64,000 nucleotides of DNA, taken from assembly GCA_914767715.1 (NCBI GenBank), contig OU612071.1, positions 14,380,948 through 14,444,947 on the forward strand, given 5' to 3'. A program made the translations under genes and the position numbers. Below the pieces are notes generated by a model. That model ran no database searches. It was not told the origin of the DNA and saw nothing but the letters and a program-made list of their open reading frames with translations. Below, piece after piece: positions 36,082 through 46,064 of the stretch. Origin of the DNA: Membranipora membranacea. Its lineage: Eukaryota; Bryozoa; Gymnolaemata; Cheilostomatida; Membraniporidae. The stretch's first letter is position 1. Each line of letters begins with the position of its first letter.

Positions 36082-36314
36082 AAATGAGGAAAGACCAAAT
36101 TTACCCTTGGATTGAATTTGAATACAGACAAGAATATTTCCTATTTGAATGCAACTTCACACAATTTAGTGTTATTGATTTCTTCACATCCATATCACAT
36201 TATCATGAAGACACTGCACGGATTGTTCTGGGATATGAAGCATACATCATCCTTCCAGGCATAACTGTTTTTCGACCAGGTCGCAAAGTAGTATTTTGTC
36301 TTACAATTTCATAA
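36082..36314 (+). other. Open frame after a good acceptor, unexplained
   Basis: TTTATTTCTAG|AAATGAGG lies 143 bp after the B anchor exon, and the phase matches. It would extend that exon with 77 residues to a TAA (MRKDQIYPWIEFEYRQEY and on). It resembles neither neck nor lectin domain. It may be an alternative end of the B transcript or chance. Confidence 0.2.
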
Positions 36315-37133
36315 CTGTTGTTAAAGTATGTGTTTGTTTCCAAAAATGCTAAATCTTGAACCATAGGAAAATGCTAGACATAGATCCTACAACCTTCAGA
36401 ATAGTTATTTGCTTGACAGACTCCAAGCTTGTTGGCACCTTGAATGTGGATATCAAACGTACACTGTTTCAGGTGGATACTTTGTTCGGTATGTATTTTG
36501 AAAGTTCATTGTATATATTTAGGGAATCAGCAGATGCCATGATGTACTGCCCAGTGTTGCATTTTTATGAATCTTTACTTGCTAAGGCTGTCTTCATAAC
36601 ATCATATATTGTACATACCATAGGATTATTAATAGATCACACAAGGATTTCGAAAGCTTGCATCTAATAGCTGAATTGAGGTTGCATAACACTGTTCTCA
36701 TGAATTTTCTTTTCTATTTCATATTCATATTCATTTTGTTAAATTCAAAAACAATGCAGATGCCTCTCAGATTGACATGCTTAGTAAGTCTTGTGAAACT
36801 AGTAGTTAAAATCTGAATTGTCTGAGTCACCATGTATATACCCAGTAGATAAGCTCTTGAACATGAGAGGACAAGGTAGAAATACAATGGTCTGAGTTTG
36901 GGTTCAATTTTCCCACCCATGCACCACCAAAATGCTGTGTTACGTGATATCCCCAAGTCACAAAATATTCATAGGCAAACTTCCTTTCAACAAGCAGTAC
37001 AAGATGTATGCAAAATGGCTTCCAATGTTATCAATGTTGAACGTGACATGGCGACAAGCTGGAATCTTGAGCTTCTCGTGGAAAAAAAATCTCAAATTAT
37101 CTAAACTATCATATTTAGAAAATAAAACAATAC

Positions 37134-37610
37134 ATGAAGGAGATATCAAAGATAAAACTGCAAAACAGATTCTCGCCTTTTACAACAGGGCGAGAATCGA
37201 GATCTCAGAATATAGACATGTCGGATAATTTGCTACCTTATGCTATGGATCGTGCAAAGGCACTCAACCAAAAGATAAAAAATGCAAACAACAGACTGAA
37301 TTACCAAGGTGAGCTAACCATCAAAGGGAATGCCCGTGATCCTCAAATAGTAGGTCACTACAGCTCTGCAACCTACGAATATATGCGATCATCTTTCCTG
37401 TCATACATTGAAAATTGTGGATATGGGGCTGATATTTGCGACAACAAGGACAAATCTGGTCTTGTGGTACATACCAAAATAACAATGTATAATGAGAAAA
37501 ACAGTGAAGAAGTCTACCTCACAATTAACTTCTATCATACGACCAATACCATATTAGTTAATCACACGAGTGCCTTAAAACATAACATTAATTTATTCAT
37601 GCATGTCTAA
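37134..37610 (+). CDS. Retrotransposon upstream ORF with FYHTT motif
   Basis: A 158-codon frame, likely starting at the internal Met of MSDNLLPYAMDRA (37218). The C-terminal part reads VYLTINFYHTTNTILVNH. I recall a similar F-Y-H-T-T...L-V-N stretch from N-terminal regions of some invertebrate retrotransposon-encoded proteins, but function is unknown. It ends with two successive in-frame TAA codons, and the next frame (37620) continues in register. An overlapping open frame 36932-37228 is in another register and may be 5' leader. Confidence 0.5.
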   Translation: MKEISKIKLQNRFSPFTTGRESRSQNIDMSDNLLPYAMDRAKALNQKIKNANNRLNYQGELTIKGNARDPQIVGHYSSATYEYMRSSFLSYIENCGYGADICDNKDKSGLVVHTKITMYNEKNSEEVYLTINFYHTTNTILVNHTSALKHNINLFMHV

Positions 37611-37619
37611 TAAGATATC

Positions 37620-38015
37620 ATGTCTGAGATCCCCGTGCAGAAGTCAAATGAGTTAAATGACTATATAAAGTCAGCCTGCCAGGATGCCCTTCAAGAACTT
37701 AGAGGAGGATCTGTGAAGGTAGATCACTGCAGGTCACATTGCTCTTCTCTGAATCTGTCATCTAATAGTACACAAACCACATCTGCAATTCACCAGGATG
37801 TCATCACCTTTAGCCATACATCACCCCAGTATACACAAAATGGTGATGTTGATCACTGTGAGAGCAGAGACCAACCTCAAGACATCGACGTTATAGTGAA
37901 AGCTGTCTGCAAAGACACACTTATGGAAATAGATAGACACTCTTCCTTGAAGCGTAATAAAATGTCAGCTATGGTCGATTGTACTGAAAATGATGCTTGT
38001 ACTGAAAAGATGTAG
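37620..38015 (+). CDS. Retrotransposon upstream ORF, unknown function
   Basis: A 131-codon acidic, serine- and cysteine-containing frame without a recognised domain. It has two similar short segments (IKSACQDALQEL and VKAVCKDTLMEI), an internal repeat of about 12 residues. It ends in TAG 21 bp before the ORF1 frame starts in the same register, so it may once have been the N-terminal part of ORF1. Confidence 0.45.
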   Translation: MSEIPVQKSNELNDYIKSACQDALQELRGGSVKVDHCRSHCSSLNLSSNSTQTTSAIHQDVITFSHTSPQYTQNGDVDHCESRDQPQDIDVIVKAVCKDTLMEIDRHSSLKRNKMSAMVDCTENDACTEKM

Positions 38016-38036
38016 GCCAAGAAATATTGTCATGAT

Positions 38037-39179
38037 ATGCCAGGTTGTTCATATTGGGCGGCGGAGGGTGATAGTATGCCACGATCATCAACTCATCACT
38101 CGGCTAGTAGTCTACTAGCCGACACAGCTCATTGTGATACAACTAACCAGCACTCACCAACAAAAATGTCCACAATTGAAGCCATTCAATTACAACTGTT
38201 GTCTGCACTTGAAAGAATTAATAACTTGGAACGAAAAGTTAATATAATTACTAACGAGAACTCCAGCTTGAAGAAAGAGGTAGAACAATTCAAAACACAG
38301 CAATCTAATATTCCCAGGGTCTCTCAATCAGTAACTGCTAACAAGGTGACATTTGCTCAGTTAGCACAAGCAATGAAAAACCAAAACTCTGATAAACCGA
38401 TGCAAAAGCATGAGAGACATAAGTGTACCATCACATTCAAACCACAAAAGAATATCGTAGTAACTGTTGAAAGAGAGGGTGATATCGTCAAGAATGATGA
38501 CGACATCAGAAAGGCTATAGGCGGACTCGACAGCAACATTACTATTGAGAGAATTAGTAGAAGCAGTAATAACTGCTTCAAAAAGTTCTGTGTGCAATTC
38601 AGCAAAGAAAGAATGGTAGATACTGCCATCACCAAATGGTTACCAAACATATTTAGACAATCTTCGGTTAGAAAACCTATCCGACAGTCCCAGGCCATAT
38701 CGGTCGGAGTTATGAAAGGCGTTCCTTTTTTCGTTGATGAGGCTGACATTGTGAGGGCCCTTGAACAGGGAGGGTTTGGTGAAACAACGGTTTCCAGAAT
38801 AACTAAGTTTAAAAATCCTACAAGATCTGTCAGGGTATACTTTAAATCTCTCGAACTTCTACAAAAAGCCATGAAAGATAGAGTGCGCTCTAATAACCTT
38901 ACTTTCGTGGTTGAAGAGTACAACATGCCATCTGTCATTAGATGCTACAACTGCCATGGATACAAGCACAAAGCATCATCTTGCCCCAATCAAAAAGCCT
39001 GTTTCAACTGTGGTGGTGCGTACCATGGCGATCAATGTTCTGAGGTTCCTAATTGTATCAACTGTAAGGGAGATCATCGAGCGTCATCCATAACTTGCCC
39101 AGTATATCTGAAATTATCTCACGCAATGCTCTCTAGATCTGTTCATGCAACTGAGTCTTCACCCTCAAGTTCCGATTGA
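38037..39179 (+). CDS. Retrotransposon ORF1, coiled coil plus zinc knuckles
   Basis: 380 codons. Residues about 47-85 have heptad-like spacing (LLSALERINNLERKVN and on), a predicted coiled coil. A central basic region has RNA-binding-like character. Residues about 302-360 carry CCHC-type knuckles (CYNCHGYKHKASSC; CFNCGGAYHGDQC; then CINCKGDHRASSITC). This is the layout of gag-like ORF1 proteins that bind element RNA. It ends in a single TGA, after which the ORF2 frame continues in the same register. Confidence 0.8.
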   Translation: MPGCSYWAAEGDSMPRSSTHHSASSLLADTAHCDTTNQHSPTKMSTIEAIQLQLLSALERINNLERKVNIITNENSSLKKEVEQFKTQQSNIPRVSQSVTANKVTFAQLAQAMKNQNSDKPMQKHERHKCTITFKPQKNIVVTVEREGDIVKNDDDIRKAIGGLDSNITIERISRSSNNCFKKFCVQFSKERMVDTAITKWLPNIFRQSSVRKPIRQSQAISVGVMKGVPFFVDEADIVRALEQGGFGETTVSRITKFKNPTRSVRVYFKSLELLQKAMKDRVRSNNLTFVVEEYNMPSVIRCYNCHGYKHKASSCPNQKACFNCGGAYHGDQCSEVPNCINCKGDHRASSITCPVYLKLSHAMLSRSVHATESSPSSSD

Positions 39180-39206
39180 CTAGAGAATTTCAACACAAAC
39201 AACAAT

Positions 39207-40310
39207 GTGTCCGAAAACTGCACTCTTCCTTCAATATACCTCCATAATATCAGATCACTAAATCTAGAGAAGTATAATGAGCTAAAAGTTCTAGCGAAGC
39301 ACTATGATCTTATATTTCTGACTGAATCTTGGCTTACTTCAGATAAGGAGCGTCTTTATAATATTGATGGATTCAAATTACACACATGCCATCGAGCAAA
39401 CAAACGCACAGGTGGCGGTGTAGCTGTTTATGCCAGGGATACACTTTCAGTGCAGAAGCTATGTACATATTCTGACCGATCTGTATCTACCTACTGGTTT
39501 ATGATTCACCAAGCAAACATGCGATTAGTTATATTTGCTGTAATTTACCACCCCCCAGGTTTGCCGAAATTGTCAAAGGATGGGACAGTGGACCACATTA
39601 TATCCACTGTTTCCAAACTACTGCATAAGCACTCATCAGCAAAATTATTCATCTGTGGAGATTTTAACGGCCTGGATACTGAGTCAATAACAAACATTAT
39701 CCCAGTTCAACAGATAGTGGAATTCCCTACTCGATATGACAGTTGTTTAGATCTCATATTCACAGATATTGCTGAGTACGTTGAATCGGGTTGTGAGTCT
39801 TTGCCACCAATTTTGACAAACGATCACTGTGCCATTTCTGTGCCTTCGGTAAATAGTAAGAGAGCTCCGAATTACAGTACCATAAGAAAACGCAACATCA
39901 CTCCTGCCTCGAAAGTAGCTGTAACAAGAGAGTTGTCCTCCCTCTCATGGTCAAATCTATTCAATGCAAACACAGCTGATGAGAAGGTTGATATCCTTCA
40001 CAATACCATCAATAGTATACTAGAGAAACATTGTCCAGTTAGGAGCGTGCGCGTTCCTTCGGGGAAACCGGTATTAACGTCACCACTAATCCGCAAACTT
40101 CAGCGTGCTAAACAGAGAGCTCATAAGAAAAACAACCCAACCTGGAAATTCTTGGCCAAGATGCTGTCATTACAACTCAAACAACAACTGGCTAAGCAGA
40201 CTTCGAATAATGTGAATGAGACTGTTCAAGGTAGCAAAAGCTGGTGGAAAACCTCAAACAGCTCACTGGAGACTGGCAGAATGCACATCCTGCACCGTTC
40301 ATATCGATAA
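39207..40310 (+). CDS. Retrotransposon ORF2, endonuclease part
   Basis: An apurinic-type endonuclease domain: NIRSLN near the start, TESWL (residues about 38-42), GGGVAVYARD (about 67), the CGDFNG motif (about 149-154) and NDHCAIS (about 205, the S/N-D-H catalytic motif). The catalytic residues look intact. Near 40250 a one-base indel moves the frame, and the true continuation is in the frame 40244-40555 (NAHPAPFISINGNWLSHSQF). Confidence 0.85.
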   Translation: MSENCTLPSIYLHNIRSLNLEKYNELKVLAKHYDLIFLTESWLTSDKERLYNIDGFKLHTCHRANKRTGGGVAVYARDTLSVQKLCTYSDRSVSTYWFMIHQANMRLVIFAVIYHPPGLPKLSKDGTVDHIISTVSKLLHKHSSAKLFICGDFNGLDTESITNIIPVQQIVEFPTRYDSCLDLIFTDIAEYVESGCESLPPILTNDHCAISVPSVNSKRAPNYSTIRKRNITPASKVAVTRELSSLSWSNLFNANTADEKVDILHNTINSILEKHCPVRSVRVPSGKPVLTSPLIRKLQRAKQRAHKKNNPTWKFLAKMLSLQLKQQLAKQTSNNVNETVQGSKSWWKTSNSSLETGRMHILHRSYR

Positions 40311-41711
40311 ATGGTAACTGGCTGTCCCACTCTCAGTTTGTAGAACAGTTAAACACCTATTACCTCGATGGACATCAAAGCTATGTGCTCATATACCCTT
40401 CTTTACCTGATGATTGTGTTTCTGTCTCTGTTAATGAAATGGAAGTCTTCAAACATCTTAGAGGTATAAACACTCTCAAGTCTACTAATGGAGAGGATTA
40501 TGCTAGCTGGGTCACCAAAAACAACGCACATCTGTTTGTCACTTCCAATAACTAATATAATCAACAAAGTTCTTGAAAGCGGTCATTTCCCCGCGCTTTT
40601 GAAAAGAGCAGAAGTTACTCCGTTGAATAAAGTGAAGACACCTTCTACCTTCAAGGAGCTCAGACCTATCTTGTTGCTCTTCCATGTAGGAAAAGTTACA
40701 GAGAAAATCATATCTGAGCTGATCAAGGCGGAACTCCCCAGTTTTGATGATCAGTATGCATATACTAAAGGAATGAGCACCACTGACGCTCTAGTGAAGT
40801 TTACAACGGAAATTGCATCTAGTCTTGATGATAAACAGAATGTTGCTGTTCAGGCTTTGATGCTGGATTTTAGCAAAGCTTTTGATAAAATGCTTCCACA
40901 CATTGCTATTCAAAAACTTCTAGCCTTAAATACCAGTCCTACTCTCGTCAGACTGATGATGAGTTTCTTCAATGATAGATGGCAGAGAGTGAGGTACGCA
41001 GATGTATATTCACCATATGAGTGTTGCAAAATCGGAGTTCCACAAGGTACTATTATGGGACCGCTCTTGTGGAACATTTTTGTGCATGATCTGCTGCCCG
41101 AAATACCTTGTATCAAATACGCAGATGACACTACAGTTTATAATGTGGTAGAAAGCTCGGAAGTGCACATAGAAAACTCTACATCTCATAAAGAATCTCT
41201 CGTATTTCATGACAATCCTCTACAGTCTGCAGCTGATTATGCGGCAAGCCGGTGTGAAGAAAATTCAATGCTGTTAAATGTCACTAAGTCACAATCACTG
41301 ACTCAAACCCTTCAAAAGAACATCATCTGTGATCCTATCAAGATAAATGACATGCCCATCTCACAAAATCCATCAGTCAAACTTTTAGGGGTTTGCTTTG
41401 ACAATCATATGAGATTCAGTGCTCACGTTGACTCTGTAATAAGTAAGTTAAGGCCAGCTGTGCATGCCATTATTCGGCTCAGGAAAGCTGGGGTCTCCAC
41501 GTCTAGTCTGGCCACATTTTATAGATCCATAATGATGTCATTAATCTCAAACGCAGCACCAAGTTGGTTCCCATCAAAAGGGGACAAAGAGATTCTTGAA
41601 CGACTACAGAAGTTATGTCTCAGGGTTACTTTGCCGTGGTTAGAACATTATGATGAGCGTCTTGTAGCATTAAATTTAACAGAACTAAGTGTTTATCTGG
41701 ACATAATATGA
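40244..41711 (+). CDS. Retrotransposon ORF2, linker and reverse transcriptase
   Basis: After the frameshift near 40250 the frame 40244-40555 carries the linker. A second compensating shift near 40540 returns to the original register (40488-41711). Reverse transcriptase motifs: LRPILLLFHVGKVTEKII, motif A MLDFSKAFDKM (about residue 127 of the last frame), motif B GVPQGTIMGPLLWN (about 182), catalytic YADDTTVY (about 210). The C-terminus (ELSVYLDII, stop) may be slightly short. Active-site residues are intact, but the two indels disable this copy. Confidence 0.85.
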
Positions 41712-41900
41712 GAAACTGATGCTTTATAGTGAAGTACATACCTTGATTGATTTGTTAGAGGCAGGTAAAAGGATCCAGGCAACCCCACTGGTAGTCTTGT
41801 TATCACATCTGTGTAAACCTGTTTATATTATGAACTTTTATTAACCACCGATCAATGCATGAAGCAAATAAGACCATGTGAAAAAAACAAAAAAAAAAAC

Positions 41901-43317
41901 AAAAGAAGCAATAAGAAGGCATTGATGTATTTATGAGTATTTATAAAAAAGGCTTTTTCTCCAAAGAGCAGTATTGGATTTAGGGAGGGTCGTCGTTTTA
42001 TGATGGTGCCTGTCATTTGTTGCTAGGTGATGTATTTGATGGTGATGTGGATGGCTGGTGTTCTTTCTCACATTATTGACATACTTTAGGCAGCATATTA
42101 TGCTGCCTAAAGTCTAAGTTGTCTACTCAGGTTGGGTTTGTTGGTTTGAACAGACAACTCAACACAACAACAAACCAAAACCCATCCGTGTTACTGATTT
42201 TGGATCACAGGATTTTGGGTTCCAGCCCCACCAGATGCATTGCTTGTCTAGAAAAAGATGATCACCTTCATTAACTAATAAACTTGCTGGCTCAGTTTTC
42301 ACAGGCATTTTAGTACAGCAGTTTTATGTCGAGTCCAGCTGTTTTGAAAAATTTATCTGAAGATTAGAGTTTTAAAATTGAAGATTGCTCTATTTTCTCT
42401 GAAGAAATTGAAGATAGCATTTTGTGCAAGGAGCCCCAATGTTGGATGAGGATAGTGAGATGAATAATGATACAGTGCAGTGCAATGATTGCAGTGACAT
42501 TTTGAAGCCTTTGAAGTGTTTAATTGATTATGATTTATAACCCCTTCCGGTAAAATCATTGTTTACCAACCTACTCAGTTGGGCATTTCATGTTAATACC
42601 ACAGCACCATATACGGGAATGGTTCATTTACTTGTATTCAGTAGGGAGCCTGGTCTGAGCATTTAAATGGCTTGATGGTATTTGCTTTGCATAAATACCA
42701 GTTTTATTGCGGTTCTTCCAAAGTGTTAGTTTTTGTAAAACATTACAGGCAGACACAATGACATCTGAATGTGTAGGGTTATGTAATTTATCAAAGAGAT
42801 CTCACAAAATTGTTTTTATTTACAGAGGACAGTCTTTTTTTGGCATTTAAACTAGATAAAGTTTGTTTTAATTAACCTGCATTTTGAATTGTTCCCCTAC
42901 CGCAGTTAGGCCACGCAGTGGAGGCAGCAACTTCGAATGGAGGCAAACTGAACATAATGTACACAAATGCAAGTTTGACAGGAAGGTGTATACTTGGTTC
43001 TGGTAACAGCCTATAAAGGTGTGCAGGGGCAAACAGAGATTCTTGATTCAAACATGACAAAATATTCTATGGATGATGGCTGTAAATAAGGCGGGCACGC
43101 ATAAAACAAAATCGAAGTTCTATTTTGAAGAACAATTACTACATACTGCATTGTCATCTGATTTCAGCAATTTGTTTCAATTTTAGAAAGTCAGTTATCA
43201 ATGACTACATGATTTGACAGGCACAAAGGTCAGACCCATTTCTATGATTCATGTCCTAAAATTGACTTTTGGCTGATACATGACCTGATAATGACATATT
43301 CCTGGTTCACATTTCAG
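41901..43317. other. Lectin B intron remainder, nothing else recognised
   Basis: Contains the perfect palindrome at 42083-42113 and AT-rich sequence. Open frames at 42353-42559 and 42872-43060 look incidental. Confidence 0.4.
42083..42113. repeat. Perfect 15-bp palindrome with 1-base loop
   Basis: ACTTTAGGCAGCATA, one T, then TATGCTGCCTAAAGT. Shorter inverted words (GGTTTG / CAAACC, GTTGTC / GACAAC) follow. It could be the tip of a palindromic transposon. Confidence 0.8.
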
Positions 43318-43549
43318 TCTTGCTATGTGAGCGAGCTATTGCCAATACCACCAAACTTGCTATGGCGAACAGTGCCAAAGTTGAATATCTTTCAAACAAC
43401 ATCAGCAGGATCCAGCCAAAAAGTAAGTTTTAAAGTTTGTTTTCACAACATAAAAAATAAACATGCATTTTTTAGGTGAAGTTGATTGCTTAAAATGTCC
43501 CCCCTCCTCCCGGCCATATTCACAAAATAATTACAATGCATGGGCCTTA

Positions 43550-43780
43550 TTACCCTACAGGTAGAAAAGTTCCATGGACTTTAAATTCACGATTGTCTGC
43601 TCATGACCACTATTCATGGTTGAAACAAATCGCGAGTTGTCCTCTCTCGGGAATTTTGGTGACATGACATTGTTATTGTTATTGCACATTGTTATTCATG
43701 GTTTAAACACATCACGAGAGGACAACTCCGGGAAACCGCGCACCCTTTAAACAAGTGAAACTTTTCTACCTGCAGGGTAA
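43550..43780. mobile_element. MITE, 231 bp, TIR about 25 bp
   Basis: The left end TTACCCTACAGGTAGAAAAG and the reverse complement of the right end (TTACCCTGCAGGTAGAAAAG) differ at one site. Inner inverted words (GAGTTGTCCTCTC / GAGAGGACAACTC) are also present. It lies in the intron between the B neck and lectin-domain exons. Target duplication uncertain. Confidence 0.75.
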
Positions 43781-44635
43781 ATCATGTTAGCCAGGCTTAG
43801 CATTCATGTAACCCATTAAATCATGAGGGAGAATACCTATCCCATGTCGACACCAAAAGTTTTCCTTTTATAAGTCCACTATCTTTCTTTTGCAGCATGC
43901 AACGAATCGTTTGTCTTGAATCCAGTGAGTTCTACTTGCAATAAGTGAGCAATAAGAAGAAGAGCACATCGCCGTCTTCGACACAGTGGCTTCAGTGGAT
44001 TGGATTCATCAGTTTAGGCGGGACCCAGCCAGATCTGTCGGTAATACATTAAATAATGCATCAATAGATATAATACAGTAACTTAATACATTTGAGTAGT
44101 AACAAGATAATCAATGTAATTTATTCATATATTAGAGAGTGGTAGCTTGAGCTGGTGAAGAGCAGAATCTGAAACAAAATTAAAAATCTTCATTTCTTTA
44201 CAATATTTGTTCATAGAATCTGATGTTTTTTTCCCTCGCTTTGCTTTGAGAATAGACCTCTATAAAACAACATCACTCAAAGGCAACATATGGTATTGGA
44301 TAAGCACTTACATTTTCGCAGCAAGAATTTTACCAGCATGAATGACTGTTATACAATGCACTGTAATGTACAATTGAGCTATCCAAAATGCATTTCTTCT
44401 TTGTATTTGAAGATTGGTCACAGCGCCTCTGGATTGGACTCAAATATGATAATGGGTGGAGGTGGCAAGGTAGAATCACTGTCTTATGTCTAGTGATGAT
44501 CCTATATGAGCTCCGGATGAGCCCGATGTAAATGATGACTCATCATGCGGTTATCTAATAGGTAATGGTGATGAGAAAATATATGACTATCGACGTTATA
44601 GTGCCTTTGCATTTATATGCGAGAAAACCTTGTAG

Positions 44636-45150
44636 ACAATTGGGGAGACAGTATTTAATTTCAGCAGAATCAAGGAATGGAACTTACTACAAGTCATGTC
44701 TGTTAGTTACCAGTTATCAGATTCAGAACAATCAATCAAAGGACTGGCAAATTTAGAATTCCACAATTCAAAAGACAGTGGGCATCAGGTAAACAGTATA
44801 AGGATTATGGTCACGTGTCAACCCTCAGATTTGTTTGAAACAATAATTTAAGGGTTAGTTGAATATGTCATATCGCTGCCTGATAGTACACCATGTTGCT
44901 TGTAAGTGAGGCTATTCGGTGAAGTATCCTGCTCAGCCAAAATTGATCTTGTTGAGCCACCATTACCTAACTAATTTATACCAGTGGGGACACCACAGGT
45001 GCACACCTGGGAACACCAATTACAGTCCTTGCATACTCCCAGTGATCCGGTATTACTACCTAATTTCTCAAAGTCTACCTGATGTGTCACCTTTATGGTT
45101 TCAAATTACACAGCCATTAATGTTCAGCATTTCTTATTATAATGTTTCAT
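44636..45150. other. No gene recognised
   Basis: The 3' flank of the lectin B pseudogene. No clear poly(A) signal was picked. Confidence 0.35.
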
Positions 45151-45153
45151 TAA

Positions 45154-45474
45154 AGGGTCAGTCCTATTATGAAAGTGGATATATTATCCCAGGAAATCGA
45201 ATATTGTGAGTTCTTAGGGCAAAAGAAAGATAAAAAGAAATGAAAGTTATTATTTTAGTCTTTTTTCAATTATTTTAGCAAGGATCATAGTGGATCATAG
45301 TGGACAGGTGGAGGCAATAAATTAGTTTGATCCACCATGGTCCCAAATTCCATACTTTGCAGCAGCTTCACTGCATTTAGGTTCTCAGGCTGTTTTATTT
45401 CATATGCCCTAAAATGACTTTTCAGCCTGAGATCATTAAAACCATACCAAAAATGACCTAGTAGGACTGTCAAT
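45154..45474. mobile_element. MITE family M2, copy 1 (321 bp, TTAA target)
   Basis: The left end AGGGTCAGTCCTATTAT and the inverted right end ATTGACAGTCCTACTAGG are flanked by TTAA on both sides (45150-45153 and 45475-45478). The shared inner blocks AGCAAGGATCATAGTGG and CAGCCTGAGATC recur in copy 2 at 49981. TTAA duplication with an AGG start suggests the Kolobok or piggyBac superfamilies. Confidence 0.8.
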
Positions 45475-45589
45475 TTAAGAAACACTTGACACCGTCTGAT
45501 AAGTTCTCATTCATCTATCTCTGTGCTTTCTTCACTCCTTGTTGATCCCAGTGAGAGCCAGTACCAGGCCGGCCCGGACTAGCCCTGCC

Positions 45590-45745
45590 CGGCCCAGAGC
45601 AACCAGAGAGCCAGAGCAACCAGATAACCAGAGCAACCAAGAGCACACAGAGAACTAGAGCAACCCAGAGCAACGAGAGAACCAAAGCAACCCAGATCAA
45701 CCAGAGCAACCCAGAGCAACAAGAGCAACAAGAGCAACAGAAACA
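45590..45745. repeat. Minisatellite, (AGAGCAACC)-type 9-10 bp unit
   Basis: Irregular units of CAGAGCAACC and CAGAGAACC variants, about 15 copies. Hydrophobic open frames on the minus strand here come from the repeat. Confidence 0.9.
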
Positions 45746-46064
45746 GGCACATTTGCTACTTGTTCCCTACAGGTCACAGTACTTGTTCACCACATTAGAC
45801 ATTATTTTGGTGACAGTCTGTGAAAGAACCTTGATCAAGCATATTTTTGCATAACTCCCATTGTTCAACACAAGTGGGTATCTTTAGCGAGATTAGTATG
45901 GGAGTGAATGCTAATGACTGAAACGATGTCAAGTGTTGAAGATAGAAGTTTACATTTGTGTATTGTTTAAATATGGCGATGAAACTCCATATATGTAAAA
46001 CCTCACTTCTGCGATCACAACAAATTGTAGAATACGCACTTGAACTTATTATTTCAGAATGCAT

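Larger units (their letters stand above)
36930..41900 (+). mobile_element. Near full-length non-LTR retrotransposon
   Basis: Ordered coding blocks run from about 37134 to 41711: two upstream frames, a coiled-coil/zinc-knuckle ORF1, an endonuclease and a reverse transcriptase. Ends are approximate, as no target duplication was found. An A-rich tract lies near 41880-41905. All blocks up to 40310 and again from 40488 share one reading frame broken only by single stops. The insertion lies in an intron of the lectin B pseudogene. A deleted relative occurs at 6690-7640. Clade unresolved within the CR1/L2/Rex1-like group. Confidence 0.85.
35767..44635 (+). pseudogene. C-type lectin B, pseudogene with hybrid architecture
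   Basis: Recognisable exons: 35767-35938 (ATG, polar tail, membrane segment, GTGAGC donor, phase 1); possibly a 24-bp exon 36760-36783; neck exon 43318-43422 (homologous to lectin A exon 3: LLCERAIANTTK versus VELLRIGEIVNTTQ); 43896-44040 (first half of lectin domain); 44413-44635 (second half, TAG). The lectin half-exons match lectins C and D (CNESFVLNPVSSTC; DWSQRLWIGLKYDNGWRWQG; DEPDVNDDSSCGY). Breaks: exon 43896-44040 is 44-47 bp shorter than its paralogues, giving a frameshift and an immediate TGA; the last exon has a frame change near 44480, a TGA where Trp is expected before APDEPD, and Arg in place of the fifth cysteine. A 4.9 kb retrotransposon lies within one intron. All exon-intron borders remain readable, so decay looks recent. 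Confidence 0.8.

Noticed and set aside
38357-38938. 193-codon minus-strand open frame
   Set aside because: Antisense shadow of retrotransposon ORF1, which has coiled coil and zinc knuckles.
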